Made by a program: the position numbers and the translations under genes. From Acanthaster planci (taxonomy: Eukaryota; Echinodermata; Asteroidea; Valvatida; Acanthasteridae): DNA of 37,640 nt. The notes beneath the pieces were generated by a model. It was not told the DNA's origin. It did no database searches and saw only the letters and a program-made list of their open reading frames with translations. The stretch spans positions 655,207 through 692,846 of the forward strand of contig NW_019091387.1 of assembly GCF_001949145.1 (NCBI RefSeq), in the 5' to 3' direction. Positions 1 to 11,600 of this stretch are shown here, in pieces. Every line of letters begins with the position of its first letter. The stretch's first letter is position 1.

Positions 1-8
1 TATTCTCC

Positions 9-604
9 TTAACCACTTCGCGCCGGGGGGCATTTATGAATGTTGATGATGCTGGGACGGGATAATTCTCTTTTTTTTCTGTTTTCAAAATTCTTCAAAA
101 ATTCCTATCTTCATTTACTGGACACTTACACCCACACGAAGGGCTGCCTGGTTCTACTCTAATCTGACAGACAACATCTATTGATGCCCGAGTATTTCAG
201 CCAGGCCTGCTGCCTTGTAAAGAGAGCCCAGATTGTGCGGCGTTATGTAATTTTCTTTTGTTCATGAACTTGGCACAGTGCGCTGCTGACCTCTTCACTG
301 GGTGCCAGTTTAGTGTGCAGCAGTACTGTGTGGCTCGTCGCTGCAGTGGTGGAGCGCTTTTGTCCCCGGTGGTAATCCGCTTGCGCTAAATCTCCCAAAT
401 GTTGTAAACTGTTTCAAAACGAGGCTGGCTTATCTCCACTATTGAGAGTGAAAAAATGTCAGTAATGCGCAGCAGCCTGGTCTTTTTTTATGAGTATGGT
501 CTATTGTTGCAAGACCCAGTTCCCTTTGTCCGATTTCAGAGACCCTGGCCACGCGTATAAAGAATACGGTTCCAGTACCGGCAACCCTGACGGCAAGTGG
601 TTAT
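9..604 (+). mobile_element. TTAA-ended inverted-repeat element, copy 1 (MITE-like)
   Basis: The left end reads ttaaccacttc and the right end is its near mirror, aagtggttat, so the element has short terminal inverted repeats (CCACTT / AAGTGG) flanked by TTAA (degraded to TTAT on the right). A second copy at 2496-3131 shares both ends and most of the interior, which fixes the boundaries. No coding capacity is visible. TTAA flanks are typical of piggyBac-type insertion, so a non-autonomous piggyBac-like MITE is the inference. It lies in the helicase intron immediately before the first visible exon. Confidence 0.7.
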
Positions 605-658
605 AGTTTTACAGAATATCAGAACTAACTGTCAATTCTGGTCCTCTTGATCTTTCAG

Positions 659-3600
659 AAGTGTAGCTCAGGAGGAACGTGGGGATCTGTGAATGGGGCC
701 ATCTTGTTGTGCGTGGTGGGTGCCAAGATGAGCGAGGGGATCAACTTCTCTGATGACCTGGGCAGGTATCGGCATTGGGTTTTTGTCCCAGACATTCATC
801 TTAATCAAAGAGACTCTCAAGTCTTCATCGAAAATGGCTTCGATTTATTTTCATTTGCAGTATTTCATATCAAATACATGAGCGGGGCTTTTCTTTGGTT
901 CAATGTAATTGAAACGGCAATTCATAAATACCTGGGACAGTTTTTCAATTCCTATTGGTCGAAATGCGTCATGTGACTGTGTATTAACATTTGATAATGC
1001 CCGCTGAGAAGTGATAATGCCTGCTACGTAAATCACGCATTCACATGGATACAAGACAGTTTGATCAGGTCTGATTGGTCAGGAGTCTGTGTGCATCCTA
1101 AGTGCGCTAAGTTCATTGAAGGGGTTTTGTATTGCACAACTTTCAAAAGGAATGTACCATAAAATGGACGCGGTGTTCAGGAAAATGAAAGTAAAGTAAA
1201 AGAACAAACTTGTTGGCTGCTATAAAAAGTGCTATTTTTGAAATCTGAATGTTGGGAGCTCTGCGGTTTTTAAGTTACTCTGGATTTGAGGAAGATAATT
1301 GTTTGGGTTCATTCTCTTGGCAGGTGTGTCATAATGGTTGGACTTCCCTACGCCAATATCAAGTCTCCTGAACTCAAGGAAAAGATGGACTACCTCAATG
1401 CCACTATGGTGAGTCTTGGTGGAAGACTTTGAGAAGTGATCTGGCAAACAGCTAAATCAGTTGAGATTTGGACTCCTGACCTGTGGCTTACTAGCCAAGG
1501 ACCTGTACATGGTTCTGCTGACTGTTGGCGAAGAATACTCATGGCAGAAAATAAGTTTTTATTTCTGATAAAATGCTATGCTTTGAAATTTGGTTGGATA
1601 ACTTCTTCAGGTAAGGAATGGGCGAATAGGCACAATTGCACTTCAAATGCAACGTGACTGTGTACGTCCATGCATTGTACATGTACTGCTTCTGATTAAA
1701 TAGGGTTGGTAGGTAAGGATTTTTTTTACCATCTTCTGTGCTGATTGGATGTGACAAAAGTTGGTAAAGATTGCCACAAAAGTGATTAAAATAAAAATTA
1801 TTATCAAAGATTAATTACAATTCACACTTGCACAATGCTAGTCAGGTAAATACAAGTGCTTTGACATGAAAAGAAGTTGTTGACAGGTGTTTGTTTTGAA
1901 AGAAAGACAACAGGATTTAAAAAAGAAATTGTTCTAAATTGCTGATTTTTTAGGATTGCACCAAAAATTTTGGGTCGGTCGGGAAATCGGAACTGGAAGT
2001 GCGATAGGATTACACATTTTCATTTTCAAAAGTTGGCATCTGTGGTAAAGATGTCTCCAATACAAGATTTTCCACACTGTTAGGCTTAAAGAAAAGCATG
2101 GTCTTATTGTTTGTATTTTGATCAGCCCCCGATTGACGGCAAATCAGCCGGTCAACAGCACTACGACAACATCTGCATGAAAGCTGTCAATCAGTCCATC
2201 GGTAAGCTACCCATCCATCCATTGTAAAGAAAACCTGTCTTCATTCACTGTGATATAACAACGAATTGATGATATCAAATAAGACGCTTCTATGGTGCTA
2301 AATTGGCCCAATGGTGGCAGATACACAAACAAATTTAGTCGAACTTGTTCTCCCAATAATGTTGCAGGTGAGGAACTGTGAGCTGATTACCTTTCGTTGA
2401 TCAATCCAAACATAGTATGTGTTGATTAAAAAGAACATTGTTTCTGTCAGGTTAAATGGAATCCAAGTCTTAGTAAAAATGTATTTGCAGGACTGTTAAC
2501 CACTTCATGCCGGGGTATTTTTCAATGTTGATGATGCTGGACAGGCATGACTATCATTTTTTCCGTTTTCAAAATCCTTCAAAAATTCATCATTTCATTT
2601 AACAGTCGTTTATAGCCGCACCNNNNNNNNNNNNNNNNNNNNNNNNNNNNNNNNNNNNNNNNNNNNNNNNNNNNNNNNNNNNNNNNNNNNNNNNNNNNNN
2701 NNNNNNNNNNNNNNNNNNNNNNNNNNNNNNNNNNNNNNNNNNNNNNNNNNNNNNNNNNNNNNNNNNNNNNNNNNNNNNNNNNNNNNNNNNNNNNNNNNNN
2801 NNNNNNNNNNNNNNNNNNNNNNNNNNNNNNNNNNNNNNNNNNNNNNNNNNNNNNNNNNNNNNNNNNNNNNNNNNNNNNNNNNNNNNNNNNNNNNNNNNNN
2901 NNNNNNNNNNNNNNNNNNNNNNNNNNNNNNNNNNNNNNNNNNNNNNNNNNNNNNNNNNNNNNNNNNNNNNNNNNNNNNNNNNNTGTCGGTAATGCCCAGC
3001 AGCCTGGTCTTTTGTTCGGAGTACGGTCTTTTGTTACAGGGCCCTGTTTCCTTTGTCCAAGTTCGGAGACCCCGGCCACCCATATAAACCATACGTTTCC
3101 GATCCCGGAGTCCTCGGCAGGAAGTGGTTAATGTTAGGTGACAAAAATTACACAAATGTACAGCTTTGTTCTGAAAAGTGATCATCTCTTCGACTTCTTT
3201 GATGAAAGCTTGTTTTAAAAGGGTAGGTCAGTGCACGAGGATTTCAACAAGATTTTGCAGCACTCCATTTTAAGTATTAGATGTTGTTCCTGGAATGTGC
3301 CAAAGGAAAGCTGAAGACAAGCATTCCATGCAGAATCTGTCTTGGATTTCGAGGCGAGCTCCTCGTCCCATTTCAGGACGGGCCATCTGCCAGAAAAGTT
3401 GAGGGCAGAAAGATTCCATGCAGAAATCCTCTTGACTTTCGAGACCATCAAGTTCACCGAATACCTTGGTCCATTTTCAGGGCGGGCCATCCGTCACAAG
3501 GGGGACTACGCCACTATCCTGCTGCTGGACCAGCGCTACGCCAGGCCCTCCGTTCAGGGCAAGCTTCCAGGATGGATCAGGCAACGCATGCAGATCACGC

Positions 3601-4102
3601 CGCGATTTGGCCCTGCCTTCGCCATGATCAGCAAAGTGAGCGCCCTTCTTATCCATTGAAAGCAGTCTATTGGTGCAAAGCGTCTCTTATGTAACTAAGT
3701 AAAAGCTTGCCCTAAATCACAACGTGTAGCAACAGTGTCTTTAGTATGGAGCATTCAAATTGTTATGTTCATGTGAACATGAACATAACTCAGTGTACCA
3801 TTTCATTCAAATTTAACTCGCAAAAGGCTCACTAATGGTGAGTTCCTACCAAAGGGAGGTCAGCTGGTTTCATCCATAAAAGAGAAATGAAAAGTTGTAC
3901 ACAAAGACTGTCTAAGAAGTATTCAGCACTTGCTTCCTTCAAAGATACCGATTGAAGTGAAAAGATCCGTGTCAACCTGCCCTTTTCCAACTTTGGTGGA
4001 GACTTGCTCACTGATTATGCTCCTCTGTCTGTTCTGCAGTTCTTTGTGACCAAGCGACCGAGTGCGGCACAATCTTCCGAGAGCCATCCAAGCCCCGTAT
4101 AG
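659..4102 (+). CDS. DDX11: DDX11/CHL1-type ATP-dependent DNA helicase, 3' coding exons (5' part outside window)
   Basis: Five exons are visible: 659-765, 1324-1408, 2126-2201, 3481-3635 and 4040-4102 (stop TAG 4100-4102). All junctions are GT-AG and the phases agree. The first exons carry helicase motif V ([14 protein letters not shown]), followed by [20 protein letters not shown] and [10 protein letters not shown]. The fourth carries motif VI ([20 protein letters not shown]), then the conserved [10 protein letters not shown] stretch. The last encodes a short divergent tail ([13 protein letters not shown]...). This order and spacing match the C-terminal half of the second RecA-like domain of DDX11/ChlR1, an iron-sulfur superfamily 2 helicase of the XPD/FANCJ/RTEL1 group. 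From family knowledge, it acts in the nucleus in sister-chromatid cohesion and unwinding of G-quadruplex or forked DNA. The ATP-binding and Fe-S regions must lie left of base 1. Motif VI is split by the 2202-3480 intron between IG and RAIR. FANCJ/RTEL1/XPD are less likely because the peptide matches DDX11 closely. Confidence 0.93.
2496..3131 (+). mobile_element. TTAA-ended inverted-repeat element, copy 2, with assembly gap
   Basis: This is the same family and orientation as the element at 9-604. It begins ttaaccacttcatgccgg and ends ggaagtggttaa, here with intact TTAA on both sides. The shared interior includes the stretch after 2520 (ttgatgatgctgg) and the block 2984-3125 (agcagcctggtctt and on). 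Bases 2623-2983 are Ns. The gap size roughly fits the corresponding interior of copy 1. It lies in the helicase intron between the third and fourth visible exons. Confidence 0.75.
2623..2983. other. Assembly gap (361 N)
   Basis: A run of Ns inside the second inverted-repeat element. Repeat content is probably why it was not assembled. Apparent reading frames across it are meaningless. Confidence 0.99.
3305..3496 (+). repeat. Diverged tandem duplication of the intron 3' end and splice acceptor
   Basis: About 3305-3393 and 3394-3496 are diverged direct copies. Both run from a gaaagctgaag / aaaagttgagg stretch through attccatgcagaa and ttcgag to a polypyrimidine-CAG acceptor followed by ggRcgggccatc. 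The second copy holds the real acceptor (AG 3479-3480) of the motif VI exon. The first has a decoy acceptor (AG 3375-3376) followed by a degenerate start of the same exon. Splicing to the decoy would read GRAICQKS and then a stop. Confidence 0.7.
3762..3789. repeat. Perfect 12-bp palindrome with 4-nt loop
   Basis: GTTATGTTCATG, then TGAA, then the exact reverse complement CATGAACATAAC. It lies in the last helicase intron. An alternative shorter pairing (GTTCATGTGAAC) exists in the centre. No function can be assigned. Confidence 0.85.
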
Positions 4103-5490
4103 CACCAGCGAAGTCCTGCCAAATTGAAGCAGGCAAACGGAAGTTGAATTGTGGGATGTAGCAGGCCTTTTTCCCCCCCGTCTCGCAACATGCCGGATGG
4201 CAGTTTGAAGGAATCGTGTGTAACAAGTGCAACTGATTCCATGAAAATCCTGTGTGTTGGAGAGATCGACGGATTGCTGGAGATAATTTATTTGACAGAT
4301 TTAGGTGTCCACATGACAGTGGCATTAATCTGAGTGCAGTTAAGATAGTGCTTGGTGAGGTCCAAGGCAGTCGAGAGTGATTGTCACTGCACAGATAATG
4401 GAATGCCTAAAGACTTTGGAACAGGTAGTCCACATCCAATCGAAATACTCCTAAAATAATAAGGAAAACATTTGGTGTTTGTGGCTGGACTTGAAACACA
4501 CAGTCATATTGAATATAACAAACTGTTGACGTTATAATTTTGTCGGTTGTATCATAAATGTGTGCCCTTTTCAACATGTCTCGGTGTTCCCCAGCTCAGA
4601 TGCAGTTCAGGGAGTTTGACCCAATATCAGCTTCTTTGGGTTGAGGCCTGTAAAAGTTCAATACAGCTTCGATTTCCTGCCCCACAAACATTTGCGTGGC
4701 TAACACAAGGTCACGTTTTGAAGAATTTTTGTACTTGGCATCTACAGTTTACTTGGAAACTGTCTGGGGAGCTTCAGGTGTAAAGTAAGACAAGTGAAAC
4801 ATCTGTTTTGAAATAAGGCCCAGGAAAAGTGGTCATTTACACTTACTGTATTAGCCCTACTCAAGGGGGAAGGTAAATTTTATCCAAGGGGCAAGAAATG
4901 TTGAGAGTTTCTTCATGTTCACCTAGTGGTGAGGCTAAGGTTCAGAGCTTTGTATGCACTTTCGGAAGGAAGGGATATGAATTAATCTTCCAAAATTGCC
5001 CTTCTCATTATTAAAAAAATGGGCCCGTCTGGGGGAGGGGCCCTGGCTGTGGTGGGCATCCCCCTCGGATCCGCTAGTGGCCAGTGAAGTTCCATCCAAG
5101 TTTGGTATCTGGTTTTAGGGTACAACAGCTATCCATACAAGGTCAAGTAATCGTTTCTCTGTGGTTAGTGATCACCGGTGCCCTGCGGCTTAGCACTGGT
5201 GGCACTGTGAGCAGGCCTTCTTTGTACTGGCAATGCTAGGTCTGTGTCTTTTCTCTGTGGTGTAACAGTAAGGTACCCACAGCAATACCTCACGTTACTT
5301 ACATGTAAATGTCATGCTGTATTCGATCTGTTGCAAAAGTGCCTTTATCAGCAAGCATTAAATTTTTTGTTGGAAATTACTGTTAGTTTTTTCAAGTTAA
5401 TGCGTTTGTACATCACGGAAAATATTTATTAACTGTTTTGATACTTTCAAAGAAAAAAGGATGGTGTTAAATAAAGATATTTATTTAGAA
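4103..5490 (+). other. Probable 3'UTR of the DDX11-like gene with poly(A) signal
   Basis: From the stop at 4102 no further coding signal is seen on this strand. A canonical AATAAA lies at 5470-5475 and is followed about 20 bases later by a T/G-rich stretch (tctctgtgtgtttc), the usual arrangement of a cleavage site. A 3'UTR of about 1.4 kb would be long but not unusual. The 5' boundary is certain. The 3' boundary is inferred from sequence signals only, and an earlier poly(A) site cannot be excluded. Confidence 0.5.
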
Positions 5491-6934
5491 TCTCTGTGTG
5501 TTTCAATCATTGTTTGAATTACTGAAGTGCTCAGAAATGAGCTTGACTGCATGAGGAAAAAGTAGTTTGAATTTAATTCGTAATATTGAGAAATATTGGT
5601 AAAACTGTGGCCCCCTTTTCAGTTGACTAGATGTTTCGGAACTGGTATCTGTGCTTATATTTCAAAGCAATTTGTGCCAGCCAAAGCATCTCAAGGCAAA
5701 TAACTTGGGGTCAACAACATTTTTCTTTTGAAGATAAAGTCGTCTGACTTTTTTTCGTGAACCCTTGTTTTTTCGGGTCTAGCACCTCCCACTCTTTGGA
5801 GTAAGAACATTGGGCTTTGGCACACTTCATGATGTTACTGCCCAATCTCCCAGGGGAAATATTAGGTTATCTGGTCATGCTATTGCAATCACTAAGCTAT
5901 CCCAAAAACTGACTGGAAGGGGCAAGAGTCCATAGGATGAGACTTCGATGGAAACCCTAAACTTACACCAAGATCCCTGACTGACTTGAAGGGAGACTGC
6001 CAGTGAATAAGGTTGAATTACAGAGGCTACTGAATTAGTACAGTACTTAAACGAAATGCTTGGCTAGAACAGCTTGTTTTATGGGATGAACATTTTCAGG
6101 GTTACGTGACTTTTTTGTCTTCAAAAAACATCCATTGAACAAGAATATTTTCTGAACTAGTTTCTAGCAATAATAGCCAAATATTTTTTATTATCCATTC
6201 ATGAAAAATATATGACTGCATGCCAGACCTTCCTAGTGAAGCATGATTTTTCAGTGGGTGAAATAAGTCACAGACCTTAGATAACTGATATACGGTATTG
6301 CACTCAAAGATCCTGCAGCTACGAATGTGGTTATTCAGCTTCAAATGTTGAACCACGAACTTGTCTAACTTTGGGATATAATGCAAGAGTACTTCCAGGT
6401 GCATGAAAACATAAAAGTGTAATCAGGAGAATTCCCTTTAGTGTAGTTCCATAGAGGGCGCTTTCACTCGAGGATACTCTTAAAACTTTGGTTTCGTCTC
6501 AGTTGAGGGCGCTTTTAACGTAATGTGAACTTCATTTTCATTCTTACCCAACTATCGGGACGAATAAACAATTCCCCAAAACTGGCTCTCGATTATGACC
6601 GCTAAACTATATCCCTGGAACTATCTTCTTCGTGTTGGAGGGAGAGTCTTGGAATGTACAGTAACGGAAAAGTCAGAACGTCAAATTTCCCTATCTCCGT
6701 GCACATAGAGACAAGTCTGTTTAATAAATGAGGTACGCGCGCAGGTGTTGAACTTGGCTGCTAACTTAATGTCCTTTTATTTGGCCCTTAAAGTTGTCCC
6801 TTTATTACTACCATCAGCCTTTATTTACTTTTTTAATCATTAAGGGAAAGGTTTGTTGCACTGGCTTTTGGTGATTTGTATTATTTGATTGACTCTATTT
6901 GTAATAATTGTTTTCTTTGCCGTCAAAATGTTGC
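5491..6934. other. Intergenic stretch, no gene seen
   Basis: AT-rich sequence with short ORFs only, none with splice signals or a recognisable peptide. Two agagggcgc/gagggcgct motifs (around 6453 and 6504) resemble words common in dispersed repeats, but no element boundaries could be defined. Confidence 0.6.
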
Positions 6935-7719
6935 AAAAAAAACACTTTTCTTAGAAATTGTCTTGACAACTTTACAACTCATCTGTATACATTTTGCTTA
7001 CACAGAGGATGAATCTTGAATTAGTCTGTATATACTTTTGTGAGATTTATTTTTTAATCCAATGGGAAACTTGCCCATTGCATAAAACAGCAAGTTTCAC
7101 AGTATATGCATACAAAGGGGAAAAAAGTTACAATGAATCCCTCGAATGAGAGGGTTTATATGTGTTCTATACACAATGTTAGTTGTACACCTATCAAAGA
7201 AAAGAAGTTACATTTCTGATCATATTTGTAAATATGGACACCAGTAAAATTTTATGGAGTGTAACCCTGATTTGGCAGACTCCAACTGAAATTGAATTGC
7301 GATCGAATCATGAATTCTGACTTGTGTTGAACTGATTCATGATGAAAGTCATAGATAAACGGCAGAGAAGATTCAAAACTTTTTGTTTTAGACAGTTTGT
7401 CAAACAATAAAAACATTGCAAAATTCTCTTTCAACCTTACCCGATACACCGAGGGATATTGAAGGCAATTACAGGCAATCATTCATGACTGAATAATTTT
7501 ATAGCAATTGTCTGTAACAGAGTAATCAGGAACTAAGCGGCCATCAGTAATACTCATGACTTTGAAAAACCATATGAACTTACAGTTTAAACAGCTGCTG
7601 AACACACATCAGTAAGCTAAACTGGTTTTTTTTAGAGAGTAAGGATTGTACCTGTTTATTTCATTTTTTGTTCATTTATTAGATTTTATTTTGAAACCAT
7701 AGAATTAGATTAACTCTGC
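6935..7719. repeat. 3' flank of kinase unit 1, paralogous to 15047-15818
   Basis: Starting near aacacttttcttagaaattg, this block matches 15047-15818 closely, with small indels, and matches the flank at about 24350-25122 more weakly. On the minus strand it is the 3'UTR and downstream flank of the kinase genes. Two AATAAA signals lie 30-45 bases after the stop, at 7685-7690 and 7675-7680 (read as TTTATT on the plus strand). The matching flank shows that the duplication unit includes downstream non-coding DNA, not only the gene. Confidence 0.8.
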
Positions 7720-8675
7720 TTATGGTGCTGCACCACTTCTTGCTGCAAGCAGCCTTTCAATATCCCTAATAACTGACTCCACGGTAGGACGGTCATGTGG
7801 CATTCTAGCTTTGCAGCGTTCACCAATGTCCCATATAGAAGTTNAGCTCAGCCTTGTTGTCTGCTATTATGTGGAATAAGTCACCTAAACTGTATATATC
7901 TCCTTTAACTCCTTGCTGGCATACACCTTCTACGATCTCTGGGGCCATGTGTGGGCAGTTTTGATAACACCACGCCTTTTTGGGTGAATCAAACATAAAT
8001 GTTGGTGGTGGTAGGTCAATCCTCGTGGTGAGTCCCAGGTCGATGATTTTGGCAGCCCAGTTGTTGGACCTGCTTGGATCGCGCCAAATCATGACATTGC
8101 CGTTATGAAGGTCGTTGTGGGACCATCCAGCCTCATGCAGGGCAAGCAGTCCTCTTGATATGTCCAGGCATATGTTGATGTAGTCCACTGTGGTCAAGCC
8201 AGAAGGAGGGTTGACCAGAAAGAAATAGAGATCAGTAGATGTGAAGTTAGTTCCGTCGCCGATAAACTCAATGGCGAAAGTTGTCTGGTCAATGATTCCC
8301 CAGACCTTAGGGAATTCACGGTGATGTTGCACGGCCATCATGCATCTGATCTCTTTGATCATTTTGCTGTATGCTTCATTTGGGTCTTGCACATTCCGAA
8401 GCTGCTTGACTGCCACCAAGGATGCATCTGACTTCCTTCTCTTTAATAGGATGTCACCAAATGCTCCAGTCCCAAGGCAGACAGCCTGTCCTTGGTTAGT
8501 TACATCCTCCAAGTCATCGTATTTTTGTATCGGGATGAAAGATGACTCAGATGGCAAAGGGGCAGGGAAACATGGTACAGTGGGCTGTGTTGGCTGAGTC
8601 TGTACTGGAGGTGAGGTCCCTTCCCTTTGCTTCTTGCCAATAACTGGTGGACTTTGAATGGTTGCACGTCGTCTC
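7720..8675 (-). CDS. Unit 1 kinase-domain exon
   Basis: Exon 8 of unit 1 encodes a eukaryotic protein kinase domain with the key residues present. These are a glycine loop (LGTGAFGDILL), VAVK lysine, alpha-C glutamate (IKEIRCMM), catalytic loop SHNDLHNGNVMIW with the catalytic Asp and Asn, metal-binding DLG (KIIDLGL) in place of DFG, activation-segment end MAPEIVEG, alpha-F DIYSLGDLF and the C-lobe RPTVESVIRDIERLL. HND replaces HRD. This differs from most kinases, but the catalytic Asp is kept. The acceptor tacag precedes the exon at 8676-8680. The N at 7844 breaks the frame: upstream reads ...IADNKAE and downstream only a shifted frame reads SIWDIGERCKARMPHDRP, so bases are missing or misjoined there. 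Serine/threonine versus tyrosine specificity cannot be decided. Probably active. Confidence 0.9.
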
Positions 8676-11600
8676 CTGTAAGCGAACAAATGAAGAGAAA
8701 TGGAGATATGCATGAACATAAAAGAGATTAATTTCAGCCCCATTTTGGCTAAATTTCACGAGTGTTCCTTTTATTGCAGGAAGAAACAGCAATGCGCAGG
8801 TGAAAACATACTCACTTTTTAGGAGTGGCAAGCGGTGTGACTGGGACTGGTGATGCTGACTGAACTGCCGGAGGAACTGGAGGAGAGGGTGCAGCTGCAG
8901 CTAGTCTTGACGGGGAAGGTGGACAAGGTGCAGCTGCTGTTGGTGGAGGAATAGTAGGTACTGATTGATGTGGCGTCTGTGGAGGTGTCAGTACAGGTGT
9001 GAGCGATGTTGATGGCGGCACTACCACTGATGGATTCACTAGAGCAGTCGTTCTGACAAGAAGAGGAACAGCATGTTGATTTGATGGCAGGGTCGGGTGA
9101 AGTGGACACGCCACGGCACCTGTCATTTGTTGGATGTCTGGGGAGGATGGAGATGGTGTCAGTGGTAGTGTGGGAAGAGGCAGACTCGGTGGCAAGACTG
9201 ATGGAGTTGCCAGGGCCACAGGCATGGGCACACCTGGTGGATTTGATGGGAGGGTTGGTGCAGGTGGACATGCTGTAGTACTTGCTGTCAGTTGGATAGC
9301 TGGGATTGAGGTAGGTGGCGTAAGTGGAGGTGTTGGGAGAGTTGGATGAAGTGGCTGCACTAAAGACATCACCACGGGTGGTTGATTTGGCAAGAGGATC
9401 GGTGGAATAGGTGACGTTGGTCTACACGGTGTTAGTGGGTGTGTTGACGTCGACATGGGGGTGAGACTGATGGCAGGAGTTGATGGTGGATTTGGCGTCC
9501 GTGACCTTGCAGGTTGCTGTCCCGCTTGTCTCATCATCTCTTGCATCCACATTGGCTGGTTCCCACCATTACTGAGAAGTATAAAGTGATATGCAAGTGT
9601 ATGCAGATGGTACATGTATATAGGGTCAATTTTCAGAACAATTTCTCGGAGCATCTCTAGTACGTCTAATACTGATCTTTACCTGAGTCACTGATCCTTT
9701 TTGAAATGATATTTCGTTTTGCAGAAGTCTGCTTTGAGAACTTGAAAAGACCATTAAAACAGAGAATTTGGAGACCTACCTAACAGCTTGTTGTTGGGCC
9801 ATCATGGCATGGATCCTCTGCATTATTTCTTGTTTCAGTGTCAAGCTTGACTGATAGAGTGTAAAAATATAAAACGGTGGAAGGAAACAATGTTGGCCGG
9901 ATTGAAATCAAATAGAAGGGATGGGGTTAAAATGCAATCGTGAGTGCTTACGAAGTCTTTAACCTTTAATATATAGACATTCAGCATCTCATTTTGCTTC
10001 CACAATTGAAAAGCTCAAAATATTTTGAATTTGGAGATGGTGGATGTTATCTTTTTAAGGGAAAACTAAATGAAAGATAAAGAATTTTTAATGTACCTCT
10101 TGCTCTGAAGGTTGACCACCTGCACTTTGAGGAGAAGTGGTGCGACGAGTTCGACGTGGAGAGCATGGATGGATCGCTGGATTAGCAGAGGTAGAAGGAA
10201 CAATTGGGGAGGGGGACCGTTGGCGAGCCTGCAGATGTGCCTCAGGGGATGTCTGCTGGGCGGCTCTCATTGCCTGCATCCACAGCGGCTCTGATGCATC
10301 CGATACCCTTCAAATTTGAAAATGTGACCAAATTGAATCCCTGCATTTTTCAGGCAGTTGATGCTCAAGTGTATTTATTGTGACTAAAATCAATCAGATC
10401 TTTGTTTAGTTGGTTATTTCTTTAAAACATCTATACCACCAACATACCCGTTGCCCGGTGATTGGGCCATCATAGCTCGTACTCTCTCCATGATTTCTGC
10501 ACGAAGTGTAGACTCTGGCCTTGGGGCAACCTGGGAAGATTGAATAGCGAAATTGTCATCAGAATTTTTAAATGAGTCTATAATTATTTAATTATGTACG
10601 TGCAGTGCCAAATTTACAAACATTTCGGACATTTTTACATTTCAACTTTTGGATGAATAAATGTGGCATCAGGAGAGAAATAGAAACAAGTTACTATTAC
10701 AAAATTGAAACAGTGATTAATACAGCTTATATGATGCCATACCTGTTGGTTGTCAATGTGATTGTCACTTGAACTAGGAGGAGTCACAGTAGCACTTTCA
10801 TCTGTATTAGGAGAGGTGAAAATGCGGCCTTCACCTGAAGACTGTGGAATAGAGGTGTCAGAGCTCTCAGGTGAAGCTACTTGAGAGATGGCAACTTCAT
10901 CTCCAGCAGAACGGTGAAGAGCGCCAGCGTCATCAGCCACAGGTGGAGTTGGTGGAGAAGTAGAATTGATCTCATCAACCCTGGTGGTGGATGAGGCAAG
11001 TGGAGGAACAGGAGGGGTTGCACTCCCATTCTGGCTGATTCGTGCAGATGGGGTACAAGGATCAGTATCATCGTCAGGGGAATGCTCCGGAGAGAGCATT
11101 TCTTGATCTCTAGTAGGAGTGGCAAGTTGAGTGGCATTGTCTACTTCAGCAGGAGGGACAGGAGAGGGGAATCCAAGGTTCCCAGAATGGGAAGGGGGAA
11201 GCTGATCGTCGGCCTCAGTCACAGTAATTGACGAGTTGATGCCATCATTTTCATTGTTGATAGGGGGAACTTGAGAACTTGCATTGTCTTCTTCAGCTGG
11301 GAATAGGAGAGGGAATACCATCATCATTGTCCGTGTGTTGCGGAGGTAGTATGGCATCAACATCTTCGGTAGAAGGGATAGTAAATGGAATACAATCAAC
11401 TCTGTTGGTGGTTTGGGGAAGCAGAGTGGTGTCACCAGACTCGGCGGGTGGGACGGAAGAGTCGTTATTATCCCTGTTGATGGTAGAACCATTTGGGGAG
11501 GCATCATCAACGTCAACAAGGGCAGGTGAGGTGATACCATCGTCTCTGTCAGTGGTTTGGGGAGGAAACACGGTATCATCAGGCTCAGCTGGAAGTGAAG

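Noticed and set aside
2579-3185. Minus-strand ORFs of 166 and 191 codons across the gap
   Set aside because: They consist mostly of Ns translated as X and lie inside a transposable element.
3281-3694. 137- and 105-codon plus-strand ORFs as a separate gene
   Set aside because: They run through the intron and the motif VI exon. Only 3481-3635 is coding, in the helicase frame.
6453-6512. Two gagggcgct words as element ends
   Set aside because: They are in the same orientation, not inverted, and no flanking duplication or second copy was found.
8340-8597. Plus-strand ORFs over the kinase and proline-rich exons (also 9081-9349, 11279-12022, 25355-26214)
   Set aside because: Antisense shadows of well-supported minus-strand exons with biased composition.
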